DNA of 64,000 nt from JAXMCI01 sp046349435 (GTDB lineage: Bacteria; Pseudomonadota; Alphaproteobacteria; Dongiales; Dongiaceae): assembly GCA_046349435.1 (NCBI GenBank), contig JAXMCI010000028.1, forward strand, positions 25,384 to 89,383, in the 5' to 3' direction. Shown here piece by piece: positions 15,753 through 23,994 of this stretch. The position numbers and the translations under genes were made by a program. Below the pieces are notes generated by a model. It saw only the letters and a program-made list of their open reading frames with translations. It searched no databases and was not told where the DNA came from. Within the stretch, counting starts at the first letter, position 1; every line of letters starts with the position of its first letter.

Positions 15753-16580
15753 ATGGCAGTCGCGCATTCCGACAACGGACGGCCGGTGGACATCCGGGTC
15801 GGCGACCTCGAGCTGCGGCTGGCCGAGAGCGAGGCCGAGGTTGCCGCGGCCCAGGCGCTGCGCTACCGCATCTTCTACGAGGAGATGGGCGCCAACCCGA
15901 CGCCGGAGATGGCGGCCTCGCGCCGCGACTTCGACAGCTTCGATCCGTTCTGCGACCATCTGCTGGTCATCGACCGGGCCCGCGGCAAGGGCGCCGAGGG
16001 CGTGGTCGGGACCTACCGGCTGATGCGGCGCGAGCTGGCCGCCGCCCGCGGCCAGTTCTACTCGATCGACGAGTACGACATTGCGCCGCTGCTCGCCCAT
16101 CCCGGCGAGATCCTCGAGCTCGGCCGCTCCTGCATCGGCGCCGACCACCGCTCGCGCGCCGCCATGCAGCTGATGTGGCGGGCGATCGCCGACTACGTGA
16201 TGTACTACGAGATCGGGCTGATGTTCGGCTGCGCCAGCTTGCCCGGCGTCGATCCGGCCAGGCATGCGCTGCCGCTCTCCTATCTCTACCACCACCACCT
16301 GGCGCCGGCCGAGCTGCGCCCGCGCGCGCTGCCCGAGCGCTACGTCGACATGCGGATGATCGAGCCCGGCGCGATCGACCAGAAGGCGGCCCTGCTGCGG
16401 CTGCCGCCGCTGATCAAGGGCTATCTGCGCCTGGGCGGCTTCGTCGGCGACGGGGCGGTGGTCGACCCGCAGTTCCACACCACCGACGTCTGCGTCATCG
16501 TCAAGACCGACTGGGTCACCAGCAAGTACTTCCGGCACTACACCCGGGACGAGGCCGGGGGGCGCGCGCCGCTGGAATGA
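15753..16580 (+). CDS. olsB: L-ornithine N-alpha-acyltransferase OlsB
   Basis: A 275-residue acyl-ACP-dependent GNAT-fold acyltransferase (hemolysin-like, PF13444 type). ALRYRIFYEEMGA, GTYRLMRRE, ILELGRSCI and the PPLIKGYLRLGGFVGDGAVVDPQF stretch near residue 220 are characteristic. It makes lyso-ornithine lipid from ornithine and a 3-hydroxyacyl-ACP, the first step of phosphate-free membrane lipid synthesis. ATG 15753 has GGGAGG 6 nt upstream; a GTG two codons earlier is possible. The stop overlaps the ATG of olsA (ATGA), making a two-gene lipid operon. Confidence 0.9.
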   Translation: MAVAHSDNGRPVDIRVGDLELRLAESEAEVAAAQALRYRIFYEEMGANPTPEMAASRRDFDSFDPFCDHLLVIDRARGKGAEGVVGTYRLMRRELAAARGQFYSIDEYDIAPLLAHPGEILELGRSCIGADHRSRAAMQLMWRAIADYVMYYEIGLMFGCASLPGVDPARHALPLSYLYHHHLAPAELRPRALPERYVDMRMIEPGAIDQKAALLRLPPLIKGYLRLGGFVGDGAVVDPQFHTTDVCVIVKTDWVTSKYFRHYTRDEAGGRAPLE

Positions 16581-17617
16581 CCCTGACCGCGAGCGGCATC
16601 GGCGGGCGGCTGGTCGTCCGCCGCCGCGCCCCCGCGCCGCCCAAGGGCGCGGCGGGCGCCAGGGAATCGGTGCGCGACGAGCTGGCGCTCGGCTCGCCGC
16701 TGCGCGGCGCCGTGCGGCTGGTCGCCTATCTCACGCTCACCTTCAGCCTGATCCCGGTCCAGGCGCTCGGCCTGGCGCTCGGCCGGCGCGGCTTCACCGA
16801 CCGGCTGCCGGTCTTCTATCACCGGCTGTGCTGCCGCATCTTCGGCCTGCGGATCGAGGTCCGCGGCACGCCGTCCACGGGGCGGCCGACGCTGTTCGTC
16901 GCCAATCACAGCTCCTACATCGACATCGAGGTGCTCTCGACCGTCCTGCCGGTCTCCTTCGTCGCCAAGGCGGAGGTCGCCGGCTGGCCGCTCTTCGGCC
17001 TGCTCGCCAAGCTGCAGCGCACGGTCTTCGTCGACCGCCGGCGCGGCAGCACCCGCGAGCAGCGCGACGGCATCGCCGAGCGGCTCGCCGCCGGCGACAA
17101 CCTGGTGCTGTTTCCCGAAGGCACGAGCAACGACGGCAACCGGATGCTGCCGTTCCGCAGCGCGCTGTTCAGCGTCGCCGAGCGGCCGGTCGGGGACGAG
17201 CCGCTGACCGTCCAGCCGGTGTCGCTCGCCTATACCCGGCTCGACGGCTTCCCGCTCGGCTACGCGATCCGGCCGCTGGTCGCCTGGTACGGCGACATGG
17301 CGATGGGCGGCCATCTCTGGCGCCTGGTCGGGCTCGGCAAGCTCACCGCCGTGCTCGAGTTCCACCCGCCGGTGACCATCGCCGAGTTCCGCTCGCGCAA
17401 GGCGATGGCCGAGCACTGCCACCGGCTGGTGGCGCGCGGCGTCGCCGCGGCGCTGGCCGGTCGGCCGGCGGTCCCGGCCGAGCCCGGTGCCGGACCCGGT
17501 GCCAAGCCCGGTGCCAGGCCCGGTGCCGGCGAGGCGGGCCGGGGCGGCACGGCCGAAAGCAGTACAAATGTCGCGGGCGGGCTGGTAGTCTCCGATCGAG
17601 GAGTGCCAGCCGCTTGA
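16577..17617 (+). CDS. olsA: Lyso-ornithine lipid O-acyltransferase OlsA (PlsC fold)
   Basis: A 346-residue acyltransferase. The catalytic HX4D is H111-D116 in ANHSSYID and the acceptor motif FPEGTS lies at 179-184. One hydrophobic segment (about 48-72) anchors it to the inner membrane. It O-acylates lyso-ornithine lipid; PlsC-type lysophosphatidate acylation is the alternative, but the ATGA coupling to olsB supports OlsA. The last 50 residues are a low-complexity PGAGPGAKPGARPGAGEAG tail encoded by a 12-bp tandem repeat (17486-17530), probably dispensable. Confidence 0.88.
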   Translation: MTLTASGIGGRLVVRRRAPAPPKGAAGARESVRDELALGSPLRGAVRLVAYLTLTFSLIPVQALGLALGRRGFTDRLPVFYHRLCCRIFGLRIEVRGTPSTGRPTLFVANHSSYIDIEVLSTVLPVSFVAKAEVAGWPLFGLLAKLQRTVFVDRRRGSTREQRDGIAERLAAGDNLVLFPEGTSNDGNRMLPFRSALFSVAERPVGDEPLTVQPVSLAYTRLDGFPLGYAIRPLVAWYGDMAMGGHLWRLVGLGKLTAVLEFHPPVTIAEFRSRKAMAEHCHRLVARGVAAALAGRPAVPAEPGAGPGAKPGARPGAGEAGRGGTAESSTNVAGGLVVSDRGVPAA

Positions 17618-17687
17618 TCGAAGGGACCGATCGCTGATCCCGCGGACGGCGCTTGGTGCGCGACGGCCCGGGACCCGCGACGCGATC

Positions 17688-19058
17688 GTGGCGAAGAAGC
17701 TCTTCATCAAGACCTACGGCTGCCAGATGAACGTCTACGACTCCGCGCGCATGGCGGACGTCCTGGCGCCGCTCGGCTATGCGCCGGCCGACGGGCCGGC
17801 CGAGGCCGACATGGTCATCCTCAACACCTGCCACATCCGCGAGAAGGCGGCGGAGAAGGTGTTCTCCGAGCTCGGCCGGCTGCGGCCGCTGAAGCGCCAG
17901 CGCGGCGGCGACGCGCCGATGATCATCGCGGTGGCCGGCTGCGTCGCCCAGGCCGAGGGCGCCGAGATCCAGCGCCGGGCCCCCTTCGTCGACATCGTGC
18001 TCGGCCCGCAGACCTATCACCGGCTGCCCGAGATGGTGGCGCGCGCGGCGCGGGCCGGCGGCGCCGTGCTCGACACCGAGTTCCCGGCCGAGCCGAAGTT
18101 CGACCACCTGCCGGCGCCCGCCGCGCCGCCCGGGCTCGCCGCCTTCCTCACCGTCCAGGAGGGCTGCGACAAGTTCTGCACCTTCTGCGTCGTGCCCTAC
18201 ACCCGGGGCGCCGAATACTCCCGGCCGGCGGCCGACCTCCTCGCCGAGGCGCGCCGCCTGGTCGAGGGCGGCGCGCGCGAGATCACGCTGCTCGGCCAGA
18301 ACGTCAACGCCTGGCGCGGCGCCGGGCCGGACGGCCGCGCCTGGGGGCTGGGCCGGCTGATCCGGGCGCTGGCCGAGCTGCCCGGCCTCTGGCGCCTGCG
18401 CTACACCACCTCGCACCCGCTCGACATGGATGACGAGCTGGTCGCCGCCCATGGCGAGGTCCCGGCGCTGATGCCCTTCCTGCACCTGCCGGTGCAGTCG
18501 GGCTCCGACCGGATCCTGGCGGCGATGAACCGCCGCCACGGCGTCGACGACTACCGGCGGGTGGTCGACCGGCTGCGCCGGGCGCGGCCGGACCTGGCGC
18601 TGTCCTCCGACTTCATCGTCGGCTTCCCCGGCGAGAGCGAGGCCGATTTCGCCGCCACCCTGGCGCTGGTCGAGGCGGTGGGCTTCGCCCAGGCCTTCTC
18701 CTTCAAGTACAGCGCCCGGCCCGGCACGCCGGCGGCGGGCTTGCCGGCCCAGGTCGCCGAGCCGGTCAAGGCCGAGCGGCTCGACCGGCTGCAGGCGCTG
18801 CTGCGGCGCCAGCAGGACGCGTTCAACGCCGCCTGCGTCGGCCGCACCCTGCCGGTGCTGTTCGAGCGGCCGGGCCGCCATCCCGGGCAGCTGGCCGGCC
18901 GCAGCCCCTATCTCCAGGCAGTTCACGCCGCGGCGCCCGAGGCGGCGATCGGCGCGCTGCTGCCGGTCGCCATCGCCGCGGCGGAGCCCAACAGCCTGGG
19001 CGGCACCGTGGCCGCCGGCCCGGCCGGCCGCCCGGCGGACCGGAGGGGGGCGGCTTGA
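17688..19058 (+). CDS. miaB: tRNA-2-methylthio-N6-dimethylallyladenosine synthase MiaB
   Basis: A 456-residue radical-SAM methylthiotransferase. C12, C48 and C85 bind the auxiliary 4Fe-4S cluster (TYGCQMN, NTCHIRE, AGCVAQ). C160xxxC164xxC167 (EGCDKFCTFCVVPYTRG) is the radical-SAM site, and the C-terminal TRAM domain follows from about residue 385. It converts i6A37 to ms2i6A37 in tRNA. It starts with GTG at 17688; the conserved AKKLFIKTYGC follows directly. Its stop overlaps the TTG start of phoH. It needs Fe-S supply, which the NifU-like protein could help provide. Confidence 0.96.
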   Translation: MAKKLFIKTYGCQMNVYDSARMADVLAPLGYAPADGPAEADMVILNTCHIREKAAEKVFSELGRLRPLKRQRGGDAPMIIAVAGCVAQAEGAEIQRRAPFVDIVLGPQTYHRLPEMVARAARAGGAVLDTEFPAEPKFDHLPAPAAPPGLAAFLTVQEGCDKFCTFCVVPYTRGAEYSRPAADLLAEARRLVEGGAREITLLGQNVNAWRGAGPDGRAWGLGRLIRALAELPGLWRLRYTTSHPLDMDDELVAAHGEVPALMPFLHLPVQSGSDRILAAMNRRHGVDDYRRVVDRLRRARPDLALSSDFIVGFPGESEADFAATLALVEAVGFAQAFSFKYSARPGTPAAGLPAQVAEPVKAERLDRLQALLRRQQDAFNAACVGRTLPVLFERPGRHPGQLAGRSPYLQAVHAAAPEAAIGALLPVAIAAAEPNSLGGTVAAGPAGRPADRRGAA

Positions 19059-20284
19059 ACGAGACGGCCGGCCCCGCCATCGCGCCGCCGCTGCATCTCA
19101 GCTTCGACGACAACCGTCTGCTGCCCGGGCTGTTCGGCGAGCACGACCAGCATCTCGCCCTGATCGAGCGCGAGCTCGGCGTCTCGCTGGTGTCGCGCGG
19201 CAACAAGCTCGCCATCTCCGGCCCGCCCGCCGCGGTCGAGACCGCCCGCAGCGCGCTGGCCGCGCTCTACCAGCGCCTCAAGCGCGGCCTCGAGGTCGAC
19301 CGGCCGGAGGTCGACGCGGCGCTGCGCCATGCCCGCGCCGAGGAGGCCGGCGCCGAGCCCAACCTGTTCGGCGCCGCCGCCGACGGCAGCGCGGTGCGCA
19401 CCCCGCGCCGGCTGGTCACCCCGCGCACCCCCTCCCAGGCGCGCTACCTGCGGGCGCTGCAGGAGGCCGAGCTGGTCTTCGGGCTCGGCCCGGCCGGCAC
19501 CGGCAAGACCTATCTCGCCGTCGCCGTCGCCGTGGCGCAGCTCGCCAAGGGCCGGGTCGACCGCATCATCCTGTCGCGCCCGGCGGTCGAGGCCGGCGAG
19601 CGGCTGGGCTTCCTGCCCGGCGACCTGCGCGAGAAGGTCGACCCCTATCTCCGGCCGCTCTACGACGCGCTCTACGACATGATGCCGGCCGACCAGGTGG
19701 TGAAGCGGCTGTCGGGCGGCGAGATCGAGGTCGCGCCGCTCGCCTTCATGCGCGGCCGCACGCTGGCCAACTCCTTCGTCATCCTCGACGAGGCGCAGAA
19801 CACCACGCCGGTGCAGATGAAGATGTTCCTCACCCGGCTGGGCGAGAACGCGCGCATGGCGGTGACCGGCGATCTCAGCCAGATCGACCTGCCGAGCGGC
19901 AGCCGGTCCGGCCTGGCCGAGGCGGTCAGCATCCTCGAGGGGGTCGAGGGGATCGCGCTGACCCGCTTCTCCGCCGCCGACGTGGTGCGCCATCCGCTGG
20001 TCACCCGCATCGTCCGGGCCTATGACGCGCACGAGGCAGGCAGTCCCACCGAGCCGCCCCCGCTGAGGCCGCCGCCCCCGAGGCGGCGGCGCCGGCGCGG
20101 TCCGTCCCGACGGTCGCCGTCCGGCGGCTGTCGCCGGCCTGGCGCGGCCGCCTGCCGGGGGCCGTCGCGCTGGTCCGCCGCGCCGCGCGCGCGGCCTTCG
20201 CCGCGGCGGCGCCGGCGGCGCTGCGCGGCCGCCCCGTCGAGCTCTGTGTGGCGCTCGCCGACGACGCCGCGGTGCGCGTCCTGA
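19055..20284 (+). CDS. phoH: PhoH-like ATPase (YbeZ) with suspect shifted C-terminal tail
   Basis: A 409-residue reading starting at TTG 19055 (GGAGGGGG just upstream), overlapping the miaB stop. Residues 1-328 are a normal YbeZ protein: a KH-like N-terminal domain, Walker A GPAGTGKT at 145-152, Walker B FVILDEAQN, and TGDLSQIDLPSGSRSGL. YbeZ is an RNA-associated ATPase that works with the YbeY endoribonuclease. From about residue 330 the sequence becomes PPPLRPPPPRRRRRRGPSRR, which is the ybeY region read out of frame. Removing one C from the five-C run at 20057-20061 would create a stop at 20064-20066 and give a normal protein of about 336 residues. Confidence 0.9.
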   Translation: MNETAGPAIAPPLHLSFDDNRLLPGLFGEHDQHLALIERELGVSLVSRGNKLAISGPPAAVETARSALAALYQRLKRGLEVDRPEVDAALRHARAEEAGAEPNLFGAAADGSAVRTPRRLVTPRTPSQARYLRALQEAELVFGLGPAGTGKTYLAVAVAVAQLAKGRVDRIILSRPAVEAGERLGFLPGDLREKVDPYLRPLYDALYDMMPADQVVKRLSGGEIEVAPLAFMRGRTLANSFVILDEAQNTTPVQMKMFLTRLGENARMAVTGDLSQIDLPSGSRSGLAEAVSILEGVEGIALTRFSAADVVRHPLVTRIVRAYDAHEAGSPTEPPPLRPPPPRRRRRRGPSRRSPSGGCRRPGAAACRGPSRWSAAPRARPSPRRRRRRCAAAPSSSVWRSPTTPRCAS

Positions 20285-20634
20285 ACCGGGATTATCGCGG
20301 GATCGACAAGCCGACGAATGTGCTATCATTCGGCGGTTCCTGGGACGCTGCCGCGGTCCGGGCGGCGCCGGCGGTCATGCTCGGCGACGTCGTGCTCGCC
20401 TGCGAGACGGTGGCCGCCGAGGCGGACCTCCAGGGCAAGACCCTCGCCGACCACGTCACCCACCTGACCGTGCACGGCGTGCTCCACCTGCTGGGATACG
20501 ATCACGAGGAGGCGGCCGAGGCCGAGATGATGGAGTCGCTGGAAACCTCGCTGCTGGCCGGGCTCGGCGTCGCCGATCCCTATCGCGCGCCGCAGAGGCC
20601 GGCGGGCGCCCGGCCGACGCGTGAGGAGCGATGA
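20026..20634 (+). CDS. ybeY: rRNA maturation endoribonuclease YbeY (start codon lost to apparent 1-nt shift)
   Basis: The conserved YbeY sequence runs from VAVRRLSPAWRGRLPG (nt about 20116) through NRDYRGIDKPTNVLSFGG to the zinc site HGVLHLLGYDHEE, with three histidines. It is the 16S/17S rRNA 3'-end endoribonuclease, here beside its partner ATPase YbeZ. In the sequence as given, no ATG, GTG or TTG exists in this frame between the stop at 20023 and GTG 20248, and starting there would delete the first 45 residues of the fold. With one C fewer at 20057-20061, the ATG at 20022 opens directly into this frame. Coordinates show the open frame, not a proven start. The stop overlaps corC (ATGA). Confidence 0.85.
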   Translation, partial: RARGRQSHRAAPAEAAAPEAAAPARSVPTVAVRRLSPAWRGRLPGAVALVRRAARAAFAAAAPAALRGRPVELCVALADDAAVRVLNRDYRGIDKPTNVLSFGGSWDAAAVRAAPAVMLGDVVLACETVAAEADLQGKTLADHVTHLTVHGVLHLLGYDHEEAAEAEMMESLETSLLAGLGVADPYRAPQRPAGARPTREER

Positions 20635-21536
20635 GCGAGCCGGGACCGCGCGCGTCGGGCGACGACGGCTCGCCGCTGCAGGGCCTGCGCAGCTGGCTGC
20701 GCGGGCTGACCCGCGGGCGCAACGGCGAGGGCTCGCTGCGCGACGCTATCGAGGAGCTGATCGAGGAGAGCGAGGGCGAGCCGGACGGCGCGCCGCTCGG
20801 CCGCGACGAGAGCAGCCTGCTGCTCAACATCCTCAAGCTCGGCGACCTCACCGCCTACGACGTCATGGTGCCGCGCGCCGACATCGTCGCGGTGCCGGCC
20901 GACATCGCGCTCGACGGGCTGGTCCGGGCGCTGGTGTCGCAGGGCCATTCCCGGCTGCCGATCTTCCGCGACACGCTCGACGACGTCATCGGCATGGTCC
21001 ACATCAAGGACGTGCTCGCCTGCGTCGCCGGCGACCGCGAGTACGCGCTCCCCAGCATCGCCCGCGAGGTGCTGTTCGTGGCGCCGTCGATGCGCGCCCT
21101 CGACCTCTTGCTGCAGATGCGGCTCAGCCGGGTGCACATGGCGCTGGTGGTCGACGAGTTCGGCGGCATCGACGGGCTGGTGACGATCGAGGACGTGGTC
21201 GAGGAGATCGTCGGCGACATCGAGGACGAGCACGACGTCGCCGAGGGGCCGAAGCTGGTGGCCCGCCCGGACGGCACGCTGGTCGCCGATGCCCGGACCA
21301 CGATCGAGGAGTTCGAGGAGAAGGTCGGCCCGGTGCTGACCGCGGAGGAGCGCGAGCAGGACATCGACACGCTCGGCGGGCTGGTCTTCTCGCTGACCGG
21401 CCGGGTGCCGAGCCGGGGCGAGCTGATCAGCCATGCCTCCGGCATCGCCTTCGAGGTGCTCGACGCCGATCCGCGCCGGGTCAAGCGGCTCAGGGTGCGC
21501 AACCTGCCGGCCCCCCGCCATGGCGACGCCGGCTGA
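20631..21536 (+). CDS. corC: HlyC/CorC-family CBS-domain protein
   Basis: A 301-residue soluble CorC-type protein. Paired CBS domains (about residues 75-190; DVMVPRADIVAVP, GHSRLPIFRDTLDDVIGMVHIKDVL and VVDEFGGIDGLVTIEDVVEEIVGDIEDEHD) are followed by a CorC_HlyC domain (about 205-290). The family is tied to magnesium/cobalt efflux and to protection of membrane proteins, and the CBS pair binds adenine nucleotides. The gene overlaps ybeY and precedes lnt, the order seen widely in alphaproteobacteria (ybeZ-ybeY-corC-lnt). Confidence 0.93.
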   Translation: MSEPGPRASGDDGSPLQGLRSWLRGLTRGRNGEGSLRDAIEELIEESEGEPDGAPLGRDESSLLLNILKLGDLTAYDVMVPRADIVAVPADIALDGLVRALVSQGHSRLPIFRDTLDDVIGMVHIKDVLACVAGDREYALPSIAREVLFVAPSMRALDLLLQMRLSRVHMALVVDEFGGIDGLVTIEDVVEEIVGDIEDEHDVAEGPKLVARPDGTLVADARTTIEEFEEKVGPVLTAEEREQDIDTLGGLVFSLTGRVPSRGELISHASGIAFEVLDADPRRVKRLRVRNLPAPRHGDAG

Positions 21537-23202
21537 GGCCAGCCTCCCGGGCTGGCGCCGCTCGGCCAGCCCGGCGGCGCGGCTCGCCTTTGCCGCCGGC
21601 CGGCTCGCCGCGCGGCTGCGCGCGCTCGGCTTCTGGCGGCGCGCCGGCGTGGCGGCGCTGCTCGGCGCGCTGGCGGCGCTGGCCCTGCCGCCGGTCCATG
21701 CCGTGCCGCTGCTCTGGGTCGCCTTCACCGGCCTGATCTGGCTGCTCGACGGCCGCGGCTGGCGCTCGGCCGCCGCCACCGGCTGGTGGTTCGGCCTTGG
21801 CCATTTCCTGGTCGGCTTCTACTGGATCGCCGAGGCGCTGCTCACCGATCCCTGGCGCTTCGGCTGGATGATCCCCTTCGCGGTCGGCGGGCTGGCCGCC
21901 TACATGGCGCTGTTCACCGCCGCGGCCTGCGGCCTCTCGCGGCTCGCCTGGCCGGGCGGCGCCGGCCGCGTCCTGGTGCTGGCGATCGCCTGGACCGGCG
22001 GCGAATGGCTGCGCGGCCGGGTCGCCACCGGCTTTCCCTGGGACCTGCTCGGCTATAGCGGGGCCTTCTCCGACGCGGTCATGCAGTCGGCGGTGCTGGC
22101 CGGCGCCTGGGGCCTCAGCCTGGTCACCGTGGTGATCGCCGGCCTGCCGGCGACCCTGGTCGATCCGCCGCTGCCGGCTGCCGCGGCGCCGGGCGGCGAG
22201 GTGCGGCCGCCCCGGCTCCGGCCGCATGGCGGCGGGCTCGCCATCGGCGCCGCGCTGGCGCTGGTGGCGCTGCTGTGGACCGGCGGGGCGATGCGGCTGG
22301 CCGCCGCCCCGGGCGGCGAGGTGCCCGGCGTCCGGCTGCGGCTGGTGCAGCCGGCGATCAGCGTCGCCCAGAAGGCCGACCAGGACCGCCGCGTCGCCGA
22401 CTTCCGCTACCAGCTGGCGCTCAGCCGCTCGCCCGGGGTCGACCGCATCACCCATTTCGTCTGGCCGGAGACGGCCACCCGCTTCCTGGTCGAGCGCGAG
22501 CCGGCGGTGCGCGACGCGCTCGCCCAGCTCGCCCCGCCGGGCGGGGCGGTGATCACCGGCGCGCCGCGCGCCGCGCCCCTCGACGGCCCCATCGAGCAGC
22601 TGTGGAACAGCCTCGAGGTGATCGATCGCCAGGGCCGCATCGAGACCTTCGACAAGTTCCACCTGGTGCCGCTCGGCGAGTACGTGCCGCTGCGCGGGCT
22701 GTTCCCGTTCCTCTCCAAGATCACGCCCGGCGACTTCGACTTCTCGGCCGGCTCCGGCCCGCGCACGCTGGCCATCCCGGGCGCGCCGCCGGCCGCGCCG
22801 CTGATCTGCTACGAGGTCATCTTCCCGGGCCAGGTGGTCGACCGCGCCAACCGGCCGGGCTGGATCGTCAACATCACCAACGATGCCTGGTTCGGCATGA
22901 GCAGCGGCCCCTACCAGCACTTCGCGAGCGCCCGGTTCCGCGCCGTCGAGGAGGGGCTGCCGCTGGTCCGCGCCGCCAATGACGGCATCTCGGGGATCGT
23001 CGATCCCTATGGCCGGGTGACCGCCGTGCTCGGGCTCGGCCGGGCCGGCATCGTCGACGGCGCCCTGCCGCGGCCCGCCCCCGGGCTGACCCCCTATGCG
23101 CGCTACGGCGACTGGACTCTCGCGCTCGCCCTGCTGCTGGCCGCCACGATGGCGGCCGGCCTCTCCTATCGGACGAGATCGTCCGGCGGTGGAACCTTCT
23201 AG
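21520..23202 (+). CDS. lnt: Apolipoprotein N-acyltransferase Lnt
   Basis: A 560-residue inner-membrane enzyme. About eight N-terminal hydrophobic helices are followed by a periplasmic nitrilase-fold domain. The catalytic triad is E317 (VWPETATRF), K379 (FDKFHLVPLGEYVPLR) and C430 (LICYEVIFPG). It adds the third acyl chain to the N-terminal Cys of lipoproteins. The ATG at 21520 overlaps the end of corC by 17 bp. A hydrophobic C-terminal helix (LALALLLAATMAAG) returns the chain to the membrane, as in other Lnt proteins. Confidence 0.96.
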   Translation: MATPAEASLPGWRRSASPAARLAFAAGRLAARLRALGFWRRAGVAALLGALAALALPPVHAVPLLWVAFTGLIWLLDGRGWRSAAATGWWFGLGHFLVGFYWIAEALLTDPWRFGWMIPFAVGGLAAYMALFTAAACGLSRLAWPGGAGRVLVLAIAWTGGEWLRGRVATGFPWDLLGYSGAFSDAVMQSAVLAGAWGLSLVTVVIAGLPATLVDPPLPAAAAPGGEVRPPRLRPHGGGLAIGAALALVALLWTGGAMRLAAAPGGEVPGVRLRLVQPAISVAQKADQDRRVADFRYQLALSRSPGVDRITHFVWPETATRFLVEREPAVRDALAQLAPPGGAVITGAPRAAPLDGPIEQLWNSLEVIDRQGRIETFDKFHLVPLGEYVPLRGLFPFLSKITPGDFDFSAGSGPRTLAIPGAPPAAPLICYEVIFPGQVVDRANRPGWIVNITNDAWFGMSSGPYQHFASARFRAVEEGLPLVRAANDGISGIVDPYGRVTAVLGLGRAGIVDGALPRPAPGLTPYARYGDWTLALALLLAATMAAGLSYRTRSSGGGTF

Positions 23203-23227
23203 GCGAAGGGCAATCGGGACTTTTCTA

Positions 23228-23255
23228 TTGACCGCATACAAACGTATGCTATGAA
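23228..23255 (+). promoter_or_regulatory. XRE-regulator promoter with embedded GTATGC palindrome
   Basis: TTGACC (23228-23233), a 16-bp spacer and TATGAA (23250-23255). The spacer contains the perfect inverted repeat GCATAC-AAAC-GTATGC (23234-23249). A further GTATGC at 23271-23276, inside an ATGCG-TGG-CGCAT palindrome (about 23273-23285), lies downstream. A dyad between -35 and -10 is a classic operator position for repression, probably by the XRE protein encoded next. Confidence 0.6.
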
Positions 23256-23324
23256 CCGAATCGTTAGATTGTATGCGTGGCGCATGCGCAGCGCGCCGGT
23301 GAGCTGGATCAGGGACTGTATGAA

Positions 23325-23792
23325 ATGCCTCGTGGTCGTAAATCGTCTGGTCGCACGGCCAGCCTGGGAAATCCGAATCCGATCGATGTTCATGTCGGCA
23401 GCCGGGTCCGCCTGCGCCGCACCCTGCTCGGCATGAGCCAGGAGAAGCTCGGCGACGCCATCGGGCTGACCTTCCAGCAGGTGCAGAAGTACGAGCGCGG
23501 CGCCAACCGCATCGGCTCCAGCCGCCTGTTCGACCTGGCCCGCGTGCTCGACGTGCCGGTCGCCTATTTCTTCGAGGAGATGTCGCCGACCACCAGCGCC
23601 CGCTCGCCGAGCCGCATGCGCGGCCTGGCCGACGCGCCGCCGCCCGCCTTCGAGCCCGATCCGATGGCCAAGCGGGAGACGCTGGAGCTGGTTCGGGCCT
23701 ATTACCGCATCACCGACCCGCGCGTGCGCAAGCGCATCTTCGAGCTGACCAAGTCGCTGGCCACCGCCGGCAAGGCCGAGGCCGGCGCCTGA
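23325..23792 (+). CDS. XRE-family HTH transcriptional regulator
   Basis: A 155-residue protein. A Cro/C1-type helix-turn-helix spans about residues 24-82 (VGSRVRLRRTLLGMSQEKLGDAIGLT, then FQQVQKYERGANRIGSSRLFDLARVLDVP), followed by a Pro-rich linker and a helical tail with YYRITDPRVRKRIFELTKSL. This combination is widespread and conserved in alphaproteobacteria, commonly just upstream of metK, but its regulon is not established. ATG 23325 has AGGGA 9 nt upstream. The dyads in its promoter suggest autorepression. Confidence 0.92.
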   Translation: MPRGRKSSGRTASLGNPNPIDVHVGSRVRLRRTLLGMSQEKLGDAIGLTFQQVQKYERGANRIGSSRLFDLARVLDVPVAYFFEEMSPTTSARSPSRMRGLADAPPPAFEPDPMAKRETLELVRAYYRITDPRVRKRIFELTKSLATAGKAEAGA

Positions 23793-23866
23793 TCCGGCGC
23801 CCGCCGCCGGCGGGTGCCCCTCCTGCCCCGGCCATTGCCCTGGCCATTGCCCCGACCGCAAGAGCC

Positions 23867-23895
23867 TTGACCTGCCAGGGTCGGGCGACGATGAT
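23867..23895 (+). promoter_or_regulatory. Candidate metK promoter
   Basis: TTGACC (23867-23872), a 17-bp spacer and GATGAT (23890-23895). The resulting leader of about 95 nt contains the stem GGCGCG-GCCGTT-CGCGCC (23931-23948). I could not match the leader to any SAM riboswitch consensus by eye, so it is recorded only as a promoter with a structured leader. Confidence 0.4.
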
Positions 23896-23994
23896 CCCCG
23901 GCCAATCCGGAAGGGGGCAGGGCATGATAAGGCGCGGCCGTTCGCGCCCTTCTCCCTTTGCGTTCCGGCGTAGACCCAGCGACGAGGACAAGGC

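Noticed and set aside
23793..23994. SAM riboswitch upstream of metK
   Set aside because: The leader is structured, but I could not match a SAM-II, SAM-V or SAM/SAH core. A covariance-model search would decide it; a hit would reverse this.
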